From JAJEBT01 sp965214975 (GTDB lineage: Bacteria; Pseudomonadota; Alphaproteobacteria; MPNO01; UBA830): DNA of 64,000 nucleotides. A program made the position numbers and the translations under genes. The notes beneath the pieces were generated by a model. That model was not told where the DNA came from. It searched no databases and worked only from the letters and a program-made list of their open reading frames with translations. Shown piece by piece: positions 14,935 to 22,449 of this stretch (position 1 is the first letter of the stretch; the number at the start of each line of letters is the position of its first letter). The stretch covers positions 3,743,672 through 3,807,671 of the forward strand of contig OZ244055.1 in assembly GCA_965214975.1 (NCBI GenBank). The letters are read 5' to 3'.

Positions 14935-16392
14935 TCAGGCCTCCCCGCGGCCCGCGGCCGCCCGGCCGCCGCGGCTGAAGCCCGCCGCGCCGGGGAAGCC
15001 CCGGCGCCTCTCGACCAGCCAGCCGTAGACGGAGGCGGCGAGCCGGATCTCGCCGCGCCCGGCGCGGTCGACGAGCGCGCCGAAGTAGCGGACGGGCGAG
15101 AACACGACGCCGAGATCCCACTTCAGCAGCACCAGCAGCGCGGCGCACACGGCCGCCCCGCGGCCCATCACGTGGCAGGCGGCGCCCCATTCGGCCTGGG
15201 ACACGCCGAGCCGGAGCATCTGGCTCCGGGCGCCGTCGGCGAGGCCGGCCCACCCGTCGGCGGGGTAGCCGATCCAGTAGCTCCGCCGCTCGAGCTCGTC
15301 CGCGATCTCCCGTGCCGCCCTGTAGGGCACCTTGCCGGCGGCGGCCTCGATCATGTCCATGGCCGGCAGCCGGACCGGGGCCGCCGCCCGCCGTCCCGCC
15401 ACGGCCGGGGGCCTGGCGCCGGCCGCCCGGATCGCGCCCGCCGCCGGCCGCCGGCGCGGACGGAACCCGCCGCGCGGCGCGGGCCCCGCCGCGGGAGCCT
15501 GTCCGCCCCTTCCGGGGCCGGCCGGCCGCGCCGCCCGCTTCCCGCCGCCGGGGAGGTTTTCCCCCTGGAGGCCGTTACCAGGGAATCCCTGTTCGGAATG
15601 GGTGAGTAATCTATTGGGGGAATCGATTCCGGTTGCCGCCCGCGCCGATTCCGGTTCCCGCCCGCCGCGATTTCCGTCGCCGCCGCCGCCCGCCGCGGGG
15701 GCCGCCGGAGCCGTCTCCGCGAGGCCCGCCAGCCGCCGCAGCCTGTCGAGCAGCCGCAGCAGCGCCTCGATCCACTCCCGCACGCGCTCGATCCGCCGGG
15801 ACCGCCGGAACCGCTCCTGCATCGCGGCCAGCTCCGCCCGCAGGCCGCCGGCGGCGCCGCCGACGCCGCCCGCGTCGAGGATCCCGCGCGCCTCGCAGTG
15901 AAGATCCCTCGCTTGCGCGTGCGCCAGCTCCAGCGCGCCGCCCCGCCGCCGCGCCGCGGCCGCGGCCTCGCGCAGCTCCGGCAGGAGATCCCGCGCCGGC
16001 GAGAGATCGACGCCGTACGCCCACTCGATGTACCCGTCCTCGCCGCGCCGGCCGCACCGCCGCTGACCGACCCGCGTCCGGACGACCAGGACGCCCATCC
16101 CCTCGAGGACGCGCTCGTGGCGGCGCACCGTCCCCGGCGACACGCCGAGCTTCTCCGCGGTCGCGCGGACGCTGAGCCAGACCACCGGACGCTCGTCCGG
16201 CTCCCAGTCCCGCCTCCGGCTGTGGCAGAGCAGGAGCTCCAGATGCGCGAGCAGGGGCCCGGTCCAGCCGCCGTCGCGGCCGGCGGCCTCGGCGAGCCGC
16301 AGGATCTCGAAGCGGTCGAAGGGCGGCGGCGCCGCGGCGGATGAAAGGGTCGTGAAGTCGGGGTGCGCTCTCGTGGTGGCGTGGGGTTCCAT
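14935..16392 (-). CDS. repC: RepC-like replication initiator
   Basis: A 485-residue protein. Residues 20-150 match the N-terminal domain of alphaproteobacterial RepC: FDRFEILRLAEAAGR, a helical block, VVWLSVRATAEKLGVSPGTV as a winged-helix unit and EWAYGVDLSPARDLLPEL. A helical linker, a Pro/Gly/Arg-rich low-complexity region (about 235-330) and a C-terminal domain (PYRAAREIADELERRSYWIG onward) follow. RepC proteins open the origin, which in this family often lies inside repC. In canonical repABC plasmids repC follows repA and repB; here it comes first and the parAB pair lies downstream. The leader contains a probable antisense RNA on the opposite strand. It marks the island as an integrated replicon. 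Confidence 0.8.
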   Translation of the reverse strand: MEPHATTRAHPDFTTLSSAAAPPPFDRFEILRLAEAAGRDGGWTGPLLAHLELLLCHSRRRDWEPDERPVVWLSVRATAEKLGVSPGTVRRHERVLEGMGVLVVRTRVGQRRCGRRGEDGYIEWAYGVDLSPARDLLPELREAAAAARRRGGALELAHAQARDLHCEARGILDAGGVGGAAGGLRAELAAMQERFRRSRRIERVREWIEALLRLLDRLRRLAGLAETAPAAPAAGGGGDGNRGGREPESARAATGIDSPNRLLTHSEQGFPGNGLQGENLPGGGKRAARPAGPGRGGQAPAAGPAPRGGFRPRRRPAAGAIRAAGARPPAVAGRRAAAPVRLPAMDMIEAAAGKVPYRAAREIADELERRSYWIGYPADGWAGLADGARSQMLRLGVSQAEWGAACHVMGRGAAVCAALLVLLKWDLGVVFSPVRYFGALVDRAGRGEIRLAASVYGWLVERRRGFPGAAGFSRGGRAAAGRGEA

Positions 16393-16443
16393 GTCCCTCG
16401 TTCAGCCGGCGTGAAAAGATTCCGCGACCGCCCGCCGGGGCTG

Positions 16444-16472
16444 TTGACAGCACCCCCTCGAACCCGTAGATT
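16444..16472 (+). promoter_or_regulatory. strong sigma-70-type promoter antisense to the repC leader
   Basis: TTGACA at 16444-16449 is a perfect -35 and TAGATT at 16467-16472 a good -10, with the ideal 17-base spacer. It fires rightward, away from repC, into a region that ends in a rho-independent terminator about 100 bases on. Confidence 0.7.
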
Positions 16473-16478
16473 CCCCAC

Positions 16479-16576
16479 TGATTGCTGTTGTGGGCTACGG
16501 TTCTTGGGGATGTGATCCTTCAGCTCCGGCAAGCTCAACACGCGGAAGGGTCGGTTCACGCCGGCCCTTCTTTTTT
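16479..16576 (+). ncRNA. probable antisense RNA controlling repC (ctRNA-like)
   Basis: The predicted transcript runs from about 16479 to the U run at 16571-16576, about 98 nucleotides, and has no coding potential worth noting. It is fully antisense to the leader upstream of the repC ATG (16392 on the other strand). RepABC replicons use exactly such a short, strongly expressed antisense RNA ending in a terminator hairpin to limit RepC synthesis and cause incompatibility. The promoter and terminator are seen; function is inferred from position. Confidence 0.6.
16545..16576 (+). terminator. rho-independent terminator of the antisense RNA
   Basis: GAAGGGTCGG (16545-16554) pairs with CCGGCCCTTC (16561-16570) across a six-base loop with one G-U wobble, and six T follow directly at 16571-16576. 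Confidence 0.85.
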
Positions 16577-16603
16577 GCGTGTTGACACCGGGTTTCCTCG
16601 CTG

Positions 16604-16667
16604 CCAGACTCCTCCTGTCACGCACCTGGGTTGAGGCATCGAGCCTGGTGGCAGTCGTCGAGTCTGG
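16604..16667. repeat. inverted repeat between repC leader and tRNA-Ser
   Basis: CCAGACTC at 16604-16611 and GAGTCTGG at 16660-16667 are perfect 8-base inverted arms. It lies immediately beside the 3' end of the tRNA gene, where island ends and recombination sites are usually found; it might be a directionality-factor or transcript-folding element. Confidence 0.4.
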
Positions 16668-16670
16668 ATG

Positions 16671-16759
16671 TGGCGGAGGGTGAGGGATTCGAACCCTCGG
16701 TGCGCATGGCGCACAACGGTTTTCGAGACCGCCCCGTTCGACCGCTCCGGCAACCCTCC
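16671..16759 (-). tRNA. tRNA-Ser (anticodon CGA)
   Basis: The minus strand folds as an 89-nucleotide class II tRNA: acceptor GGAGGGT pairs with ACCCTCC, discriminator G and encoded CCA follow, the anticodon loop is in GGTCTCGAAAACC (CGA), a long variable arm GTGCGCCATGCGCAC is typical of serine tRNAs, and the T arm carries GGTTCGAATCC. The island lies against its 3' end, the usual side for integration. Confidence 0.95.
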
Positions 16760-16766
16760 GCCGGGA

Positions 16767-16795
16767 CGTCTACCGGAAAACGCGAAGACGCGCAA
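16767..16795 (-). promoter_or_regulatory. candidate promoter of tRNA-Ser
   Basis: On the minus strand TTGCGC (16790-16795) and TAGACG (16767-16772) are 17 bases apart and the -10 ends seven bases before the tRNA 5' end. The hexamers are only moderate matches. Confidence 0.4.
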
Positions 16796-16831
16796 GCGGA
16801 AACAGCGGGTTGCCGGTCTCCAGACCGGGCG

Positions 16832-16859
16832 TTGACAACCTGCGGCGCGGGCCTATAGT
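16832..16859 (+). promoter_or_regulatory. promoter of the rplU-rpmA-obgE operon
   Basis: TTGACA (16832-16837), 16-base spacer and TATAGT (16854-16859) form a near-consensus promoter. Transcription would start about 100 bases before rplU, leaving a leader in which L21 or L27 autoregulation could act. Confidence 0.75.
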
Positions 16860-16967
16860 GGCGCCCTTCTTGCAGATCGGGCGTTGCGCGGTCTTCCGTT
16901 GCGCCCGCGCGCGGGCCGTGCCGCGGCCGGAAGGGCCGGCCCGCCGGATCCTGGGGAACACCGAAAG

Positions 16968-17543
16968 ATGTACGCTGTTGTCAGAACCGGCGGCAAGCAG
17001 TACCGCGTCGCCAGCGGCGATGTCGTCACCGTCGAGAAACTCGACGGCGCCGCCGCCGGGGATGCGGTCGAGCTCGACGACGTGCTCGCTCTCGACCTCG
17101 GCGAGGGACTGGCGGTGGGCACGCCGGTCGTGGAAGGCGCCCGCGTCGTCGCGACCGTCCTCGAGCAGAAAAAGACGGACAAGATCGTCGTCTTCAAGAA
17201 GAAGCGCCGCAAGAACTACCGACGGACGCGCGGCCACCGCCAGCAGGTCACCGTTCTGCGCGTCACGGACATCCTGGACAAGGGGCGGGAGGCGACGGCG
17301 GCCGGGAAGAGGGGCGCGCCGGAGGAAGCGGACGAAACCGTTCGGCCCTCCCCAGCCGCAACCGTGGCCGCCGTCGAGACGGAAGCGCCTCCGCCCGGGG
17401 AAGCCGGCGGGGCGGAGGCGACGGCCGACGGCGCCGGGAGAGCCGCGAGCGACCGCGTCGGGACGGTCGCGGAGGACGGGGGGACCGTCACCGACAAGCC
17501 CGAGCCGGGGGCTGGAAGTTCCGCGCGGACCGAAACCGGGTAG
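16968..17543 (+). CDS. rplU: 50S ribosomal protein L21 with extended C-terminal tail
   Basis: Residues 1-105 are a clear L21: MYAVVRTGGKQYRVASGD at the start, KKTDKIVVFKKKRRKNYRR near residue 70 and RQQVTVLRVTDI at the end of the core. L21 binds 23S rRNA and helps assemble the large subunit. Most L21 proteins stop at about 103 residues; here about 85 further residues follow, rich in Ala, Glu, Gly and Thr and without domain features. Such disordered tails occur in some alphaproteobacteria. The ATG at 16968 lies nine bases after a purine-rich GGGGAA. rpmA follows closely. Confidence 0.95.
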   Translation: MYAVVRTGGKQYRVASGDVVTVEKLDGAAAGDAVELDDVLALDLGEGLAVGTPVVEGARVVATVLEQKKTDKIVVFKKKRRKNYRRTRGHRQQVTVLRVTDILDKGREATAAGKRGAPEEADETVRPSPAATVAAVETEAPPPGEAGGAEATADGAGRAASDRVGTVAEDGGTVTDKPEPGAGSSARTETG

Positions 17544-17571
17544 CGGCGGTTGCCGACGAGGAGATCCCATC

Positions 17572-17829
17572 ATGGCGCACAAGAAGGCAGGCGGCAGTTC
17601 GCGCAACGGCCGCGATTCGATCGGCCGGCGCCTCGGCGTCAAGAAGTTCGGCGGCCAGGCCGTCGTTCCCGGCAACATCATCGTCCGCCAGCGCGGCACC
17701 AAGTGGCATCCCGGCGACCGGGTCGGCATGGGCAAGGATCACACCATCTTCGCCAGGGCCGAGGGCCGGGTCGCGTTCCGGCGGCGGGCCGGGGGCCGCG
17801 TCCACGTGTCGGTCGAAACCGAGACCTGA
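17572..17829 (+). CDS. rpmA: 50S ribosomal protein L27
   Basis: An 85-residue L27: MAHKKAGGSSRNGRDSIGRR, then LGVKKFGGQAVVPGNIIVRQ and HPGDRVGMGKDHTIFA. The N-terminal arm reaches the peptidyl transferase centre. Length and every conserved block are normal. The ATG follows GAGGAGATCCCATC. It lies 28 bases after rplU, as in nearly all bacteria, and obgE follows. Confidence 0.97.
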   Translation: MAHKKAGGSSRNGRDSIGRRLGVKKFGGQAVVPGNIIVRQRGTKWHPGDRVGMGKDHTIFARAEGRVAFRRRAGGRVHVSVETET

Positions 17830-17901
17830 GCTCGCCGGCGGGAGCCGGAATCCTCCTCGCGAGCGGCCGCGGACACGGCGCCGTGACGGGCGTGCGGGGT
17901 C

Positions 17902-18936
17902 ATGAAATTCCTGGATTCGGCAAAAGTCCACGTTCGTAGCGGCGACGGTGGGGCCGGCTGCGTCAGCTTCCGCCGCGAGAAATTCATCGAGTTCGGCGGA
18001 CCGGACGGCGGCGACGGCGGGCGCGGCGGCGACGTCGTCGTCCAGGCGGCCGAGGGACTGAACACGATGATCGATTTCCGTTACCGGCAGCACTTCAGGG
18101 CCGGCGGGGGAGCGCATGGCATGGGGGCCGACCGGACCGGCGCCGCCGGTTCGGACGAGACCCTCCGCGTTCCTCCCGGAACGCAGGTTCTCGATGCCGG
18201 AACCGGGACGCTGCTCGCGGATCTGGAACGCCCCGGAGACCGGGTCGTTCTGCTGCGCGGCGGACGCGGCGGACGCGGCAACACCCGCTTCAAGTCCTCG
18301 ACCAACCGCGCGCCCCGTCGCGCCGACCCCGGCGAGGGCGGCAAGGAACTCTGGATCCGCCTGCAGCTCAAGCTGATCGGCGACGCCGGCCTCGTGGGCC
18401 TGCCCAATGCCGGCAAGTCGACCTTTCTCTCGACGGTCTCGCGGGCGCGGCCGAAGGTCGCGGACTACCCCTTCACGACCCTGGCGCCGGCGCCGGGCGT
18501 GGTCCATGTCGACGACACGGAGTTCGTGCTCACCGATCTGCCGGGGCTGGTCGCGGGGGCCCATGCCGGCGTCGGGCTCGGCCACCGGTTCCTGGCCCAT
18601 GCCGAACGGTGCAGCGTGTTGCTGCATCTGGTGGACGGTTCCGCCGGCGACGTCGTCGGCAACTGGCGGACGATCCGCCGCGAGATCGGGGAGTACGACG
18701 ACGCCCTCGCCGGGAAGACCGAGGTGCTGGCGCTCTCCAAGACCGATCTCCTGACCGACGACGAGACCGCCGCCAGACGGCGGGCGCTCGAATCCGCCGC
18801 GGGCGACGAGGTGTTCCCCGTTTCCGCGGTGTCCGGCGCCGGCCTGACGCCGGCGCTGCGCCGCCTCGCGGCGCGGATCGACGCCTCCCGCGCGGCCGCC
18901 GGAGCGGGCGGGAAGGCGGCGCCGTGGACGCCGTGA
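17902..18936 (+). CDS. obgE: Obg-family GTPase ObgE/CgtA
   Basis: 344 residues. The glycine-rich Obg fold occupies residues 1-158 (GDGGAGCVSFRREKFIEFGG and several GGRGG turns). The GTPase domain follows with G1 GLPNAGKS, G2/G3 region DYPFTTLAP and DLPGLVAGAH, G4 SKTD and G5-like SAVSGAGL. ObgE acts in 50S assembly and stress control. The C-terminal extension found in some Obg proteins is absent, as usual for alphaproteobacteria. Its stop overlaps the proB start, linking the two genes. Confidence 0.96.
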   Translation: MKFLDSAKVHVRSGDGGAGCVSFRREKFIEFGGPDGGDGGRGGDVVVQAAEGLNTMIDFRYRQHFRAGGGAHGMGADRTGAAGSDETLRVPPGTQVLDAGTGTLLADLERPGDRVVLLRGGRGGRGNTRFKSSTNRAPRRADPGEGGKELWIRLQLKLIGDAGLVGLPNAGKSTFLSTVSRARPKVADYPFTTLAPAPGVVHVDDTEFVLTDLPGLVAGAHAGVGLGHRFLAHAERCSVLLHLVDGSAGDVVGNWRTIRREIGEYDDALAGKTEVLALSKTDLLTDDETAARRRALESAAGDEVFPVSAVSGAGLTPALRRLAARIDASRAAAGAGGKAAPWTP

Positions 18937-20090
18937 CGCCGCGGTCCGCGCCCCCGCGGCTCGATTCGGCCAGGAGGCTGGTCGTGAAGATCGGCTCGGC
19001 CCTGATCGCGGATGACGAAAGCGGCCGGATCAGGGAAGACTGGCTGGCTGCCGTCGGTGCGGACCTCGCCGGGCTGCGGACCGGAAAGGCCGACGTGGCG
19101 ATCGTGTCGTCCGGCGCGATCGCCGTCGGCCGGCGCGACCTCGGCCTGTCCGGATCGCGGCTCGCCCTGAGCCAGAAGCAGGCCGCCGCCGCAAGGGGGC
19201 AGATCCGCCTGGCGCATGCGTGGCAGCAGGCGCTCGGTCCCCATGGCGTCCGGGTCGCCCAGATTCTCCTGACGCTGTCCGACACCGAGGAACGCCGGCG
19301 GCATCTCAACGCCAGAGCGACGGTGGAAGCGCTGTTCGGGTTCGGCGTCGTGCCGGTCATCAACGAGAACGACACCGTCGCGACCGAGGAGATCCGCTAC
19401 GGCGACAACGACCGTCTCGCGGCCCGGGTGGCGCAGATGATCGGCGCCGACATGCTCGTCCTCCTGTCCGACGTCGACGGGCTCTACGACGCCGATCCCC
19501 GGGTTCACGCCGGGGCGACCCTGGTCCCCGTGGTCGGGGAAGTGACCCCCGAAATCGAGAGAATGGCGGGAAACCCGCTCCCGGGCCACTCTTCGGGCGG
19601 CATGGTCACCAAGCTGGAAGCGGCCAGGATCGCCATGTCCGCGGGCTGTGCGATGGTCATCGCCGACGGCAAGCCGCAGCGTCCGCTGGCCCGGCTCGCC
19701 GACGGCGCGCGGTGCACGTGGTTCCTGCCGTCGCTGGCGCCGTCCGACGCCCGCAAGCGGTGGATCGCGGCCTCGGTCGAGGATGCGGGGAGGCTGGTCG
19801 TCGACGGCGGCGCCGCCGCGGCGCTCCGGTCGGGACGGAGCCTGCTGCCGGTGGGCGTCGTGGAGGTCGGCGGGGATTTCGAGCGGGGCGACGTCGTTCT
19901 GGTGGTCGCCGGGGACCTTTCCCCCGTCGCGCGCGGGCTGGCCGCCTATTCGTCCGGGGACGCGCGCAGGATCATGGGCAGGAGAAGCCGTGAAATCGAG
20001 GCCGTTCTGGGCTACCGTGGGCGCGACGAGATGATCCACCGCGACGATCTGGTGCTCGATCCATCGGGGACGGGGAGCCGGCCGGCATGA
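18924..20090 (+). CDS. proB: glutamate 5-kinase
   Basis: About 388 residues; phosphorylates glutamate in the first step of proline synthesis. The amino-acid kinase domain has RRLVVKIGSALIAD, then IVSSGAIAVGRRDL, VVPVINENDTVATEE, DNDRLAARVAQMIGAD and LLSDVDGLY. The C-terminal PUA domain starts near residue 290 (DAGRLVVDGGAA). GTG at 18924, with GGAAGG seven bases before, is chosen; GTG at 18933, overlapping the obgE stop, is an alternative. The stop overlaps proA as ATGA. Confidence 0.95.
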   Translation: MDAVTPRSAPPRLDSARRLVVKIGSALIADDESGRIREDWLAAVGADLAGLRTGKADVAIVSSGAIAVGRRDLGLSGSRLALSQKQAAAARGQIRLAHAWQQALGPHGVRVAQILLTLSDTEERRRHLNARATVEALFGFGVVPVINENDTVATEEIRYGDNDRLAARVAQMIGADMLVLLSDVDGLYDADPRVHAGATLVPVVGEVTPEIERMAGNPLPGHSSGGMVTKLEAARIAMSAGCAMVIADGKPQRPLARLADGARCTWFLPSLAPSDARKRWIAASVEDAGRLVVDGGAAAALRSGRSLLPVGVVEVGGDFERGDVVLVVAGDLSPVARGLAAYSSGDARRIMGRRSREIEAVLGYRGRDEMIHRDDLVLDPSGTGSRPA

Positions 20091-21364
20091 ACGTTGCCCG
20101 GGAAACCGCCGCCGGCGGCCTGGCCGCCGAAATGGAGCGGCTCGGCCGCGCCGCCCGCGCGGCCGGGGACACGCTCGCCCGCGCCGCGGCCGGACGGAAG
20201 AACGACGCGCTCGCGGGCGCCGCCCGGGCCGTCAGGGAACGGTCCGGGGATCTCCTCGCCGCGAACCGCGCCGACCTCGACGCCGCCGGCGGCCTGTCGG
20301 CGGCGATGCTCGACCGTCTCCGGCTCGACGAGGCCCGCGTCGAGGCCATGGCGCGCGGTCTGGAGGACGTCGCCGCGCTCGACGATCCGGTCGGCGAGGT
20401 CATGGCGTCGTGGACGCGGCCGAACGGCCTCGCGATCTCCCGGGTCCGCGTGCCGCTCGGCGTCGTCGGGATCATCTACGAATCGCGCCCCAACGTCACC
20501 GCGGACGCCGGCGGGCTGTGCCTCAAGTCGGGCAACGCGGCGATTCTCCGGGGCGGGTCGGAGAGCCTGCGTTCGTCGCGGGCGATCCTGGACTGCCTCC
20601 GTGCCGGGCTGGCGGGCGCGGGTCTTCCCGAGGGCGCCGTGCAGCTCGTGCCCACCGCCGACCGCGCCGCCGTGGGGATCCTGCTGGGCATGGCGGATCT
20701 GGTCGACGTCATCGTCCCCCGCGGCGGCAGGTCGCTGATCGAGAGGGTGCGGCGCGAGAGCCGGATCCCCGTGCTGGCCCATCTCGAGGGGCTGTGCCAC
20801 GTCTACGTCGACGGCCGCGCGGACCCCGGCATGGCCCGCGACGTCACGCTCAACGCCAAGATGCGCCGGCCCGGCATCTGCGGCGCGGCGGAGACCCTTC
20901 TCGTCGACCGCGCCGCGGCGGCCGACGTCCTGCCCGCCATCGTCGGGAGCCTTCTGGAAGCCGGGTGCGAGCTGCGCGGCGACGGGGAGACCCGGGCCCT
21001 CGACGCGCGCGTCGGGCCGGCTTCCGAGGAGGACTGGCGGACGGAGTATCTCGACGCCGTCCTGTCGATCCGCCAGGTGGACGGGCTCGAGGGCGCGATC
21101 GCCCACATCGCCGCCTACGGCTCGGGGCACACCGACGCCATCGTGACCGCGGACGCGGAACGGGCCGAAGCCTTTCTCGAGAGGGTGGATTCGGCGATCG
21201 TCCTGCACAACGCCTCGACCCAGTTCGCCGACGGCGGCGAGTTCGGCATGGGCGCGGAGATCGGGATCTCGACCGGCCGGCTGCACGCCCGCGGGCCGGT
21301 GGGGGTCGAGCAGCTCACCACCTACAAGTACGTCGTCCGGGGCGACGGGCAGATCCGGCCCTGA
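20087..21364 (+). CDS. proA: gamma-glutamyl phosphate reductase
   Basis: 425 residues of the aldehyde-dehydrogenase-like ProA family: reduces glutamyl phosphate to the semialdehyde with NADPH. Visible blocks are RVPLGVVGIIYESRPNVTAD, LIPRGG-like VDVIVPRGGRSLIE, the catalytic cysteine in MRRPGICGAAETLL, and ASTQFADGGEFGMGAEIGIS with KYVVRGDGQIRP at the end. It overlaps proB by four bases, so the kinase and reductase, which pass an unstable intermediate, are made together. Confidence 0.96.
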   Translation: MNVARETAAGGLAAEMERLGRAARAAGDTLARAAAGRKNDALAGAARAVRERSGDLLAANRADLDAAGGLSAAMLDRLRLDEARVEAMARGLEDVAALDDPVGEVMASWTRPNGLAISRVRVPLGVVGIIYESRPNVTADAGGLCLKSGNAAILRGGSESLRSSRAILDCLRAGLAGAGLPEGAVQLVPTADRAAVGILLGMADLVDVIVPRGGRSLIERVRRESRIPVLAHLEGLCHVYVDGRADPGMARDVTLNAKMRRPGICGAAETLLVDRAAAADVLPAIVGSLLEAGCELRGDGETRALDARVGPASEEDWRTEYLDAVLSIRQVDGLEGAIAHIAAYGSGHTDAIVTADAERAEAFLERVDSAIVLHNASTQFADGGEFGMGAEIGISTGRLHARGPVGVEQLTTYKYVVRGDGQIRP

Positions 21365-21396
21365 CCGTCGTCACCGACATCCGGCGCGGTCACGCC

Positions 21397-22014
21397 GTGA
21401 CCGGTCTTCGCGTCGGCGTTCTGGGCGGATCCTTCAATCCCGCCCACGACGGCCACGTGCATGTCAGCATGCTCGCCCTCAAGCTCCTGGTGCTCGACGA
21501 GGTGTGGTGGATGGTGACGCCCCGGAACCCCCTGAAGCCGTCCGAGGGCCTCGCGCCCTTCGACGAGCGGATGGCGGGCGCGGCGCGGCTCGCGCGCCAT
21601 CCCGGCATCCGGGTGACCGACGTCGAGCGGCGCCTGGGAACGGCCTGCACCGCCGACGCGCTCGAGCGCCTCAGGCGGTGCTTCCCGAAAACCCGTTTCG
21701 TGTGGATCATGGGCGCCGACAACCTGGTCCAGATTCCGCAGTGGCAGAAATGGACGCGGATCTTCAACCTCGTGCCCATTGCGGTTTTCGACCGGGCGCC
21801 GTATTCTTTCGGGGCCGTCGCGGGCAGGGCGGCGAAGGCGTTCTTCCGCTTCAAGAGGAAGCGGTCCGACGCCTGCCACCTCGCCGACGCGCGGGCGCCG
21901 GCCTGGATGTTCTTCCACACGAGGCTGCATCCGGGGTCGTCGACGGAGATCCGCTCGCGGCGGGCGCGGCGGCTCCGCGCGAACGGGGCGAACAGAGGGG
22001 AATCCGTCCACTGA
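21397..22014 (+). CDS. nadD: nicotinate-mononucleotide adenylyltransferase
   Basis: 205 residues from GTG at 21397. The nucleotidyltransferase signature is GVLGGSFNPAHDGHVHVS, with MGADNLVQIPQWQKW and the C-terminal SSTEIRSR (equivalent of ISSTxIR). It makes deamido-NAD. An in-frame CTG at 21361 overlaps the proA stop and could extend it by 12 residues, but the GTG sits at the usual distance from the motif. Between proA and rsfS, the standard alphaproteobacterial position. Confidence 0.93.
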   Translation: MTGLRVGVLGGSFNPAHDGHVHVSMLALKLLVLDEVWWMVTPRNPLKPSEGLAPFDERMAGAARLARHPGIRVTDVERRLGTACTADALERLRRCFPKTRFVWIMGADNLVQIPQWQKWTRIFNLVPIAVFDRAPYSFGAVAGRAAKAFFRFKRKRSDACHLADARAPAWMFFHTRLHPGSSTEIRSRRARRLRANGANRGESVH

Positions 22015-22394
22015 AACGGGAACCGCAAGACGGCGCCGGCCGCCCGGCGCGGGATCTGCTCTCCGGGATCACGGAGGCGCTGGAGGCGCAGAAGGCGCGG
22101 GATCTCGCGGTCATCGACCTCTCCGGCAAGTCCGACATCGCGGACTTCATGGTGATCGCGAGCGGCGGCTCCCGGCGGCAGGTCGTGTCCATGGCGGAGC
22201 GGCTCGTGGCGTCCCTCCGGACGCTCGGCGTCAAGGGGCTCAGGCCGGAGGGCCTGTCCGGCGGGGACTGGGTGCTGCTCGACGCGGGCGACGTGATCGT
22301 CCACCTGTTCCGCCCCGAGGTCCGGGAGTTCTACGGCCTCGAGAAGATGTGGAACGCGGAGTTCCCCGACCGGCGGGAGCCGGCGGCGGTGTGA
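22011..22394 (+). CDS. rsfS: ribosomal silencing factor RsfS
   Basis: About 127 residues matching RsfS/Iojap: LEAQKARDLAVIDLSGKSD, IADFMVIASGGSRRQVVSMA, GDWVLLDAGDVIVHLF and FYGLEKMW. RsfS binds L14 and blocks subunit joining in starvation. No ATG, GTG or TTG lies in frame near the N-terminus. CTG at 22011, overlapping the nadD stop as CTGA and with GAGGGG eleven bases before, is the best start; this is uncertain. rlmH, which commonly follows, is missing here. Confidence 0.9.
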   Translation: MKREPQDGAGRPARDLLSGITEALEAQKARDLAVIDLSGKSDIADFMVIASGGSRRQVVSMAERLVASLRTLGVKGLRPEGLSGGDWVLLDAGDVIVHLFRPEVREFYGLEKMWNAEFPDRREPAAV

Positions 22395-22449
22395 GGGCCC
22401 GGCATGAGCGCCGCCGTCCGCGCCGCCGGCCCCGGGCGGGACGGCGGCG

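Noticed and set aside
16580..16610. Second rightward promoter (TTGACA, 17 bases, CAGACT) antisense to tRNA-Ser
   Set aside because: The -10 is poor and the TTGACA is part of a small palindrome GTGTTGACAC beyond the terminator; no product follows.
22395..22449. Search for rlmH between rsfS and gpmI
   Set aside because: Only 55 bases separate the genes; rlmH must be elsewhere or absent.
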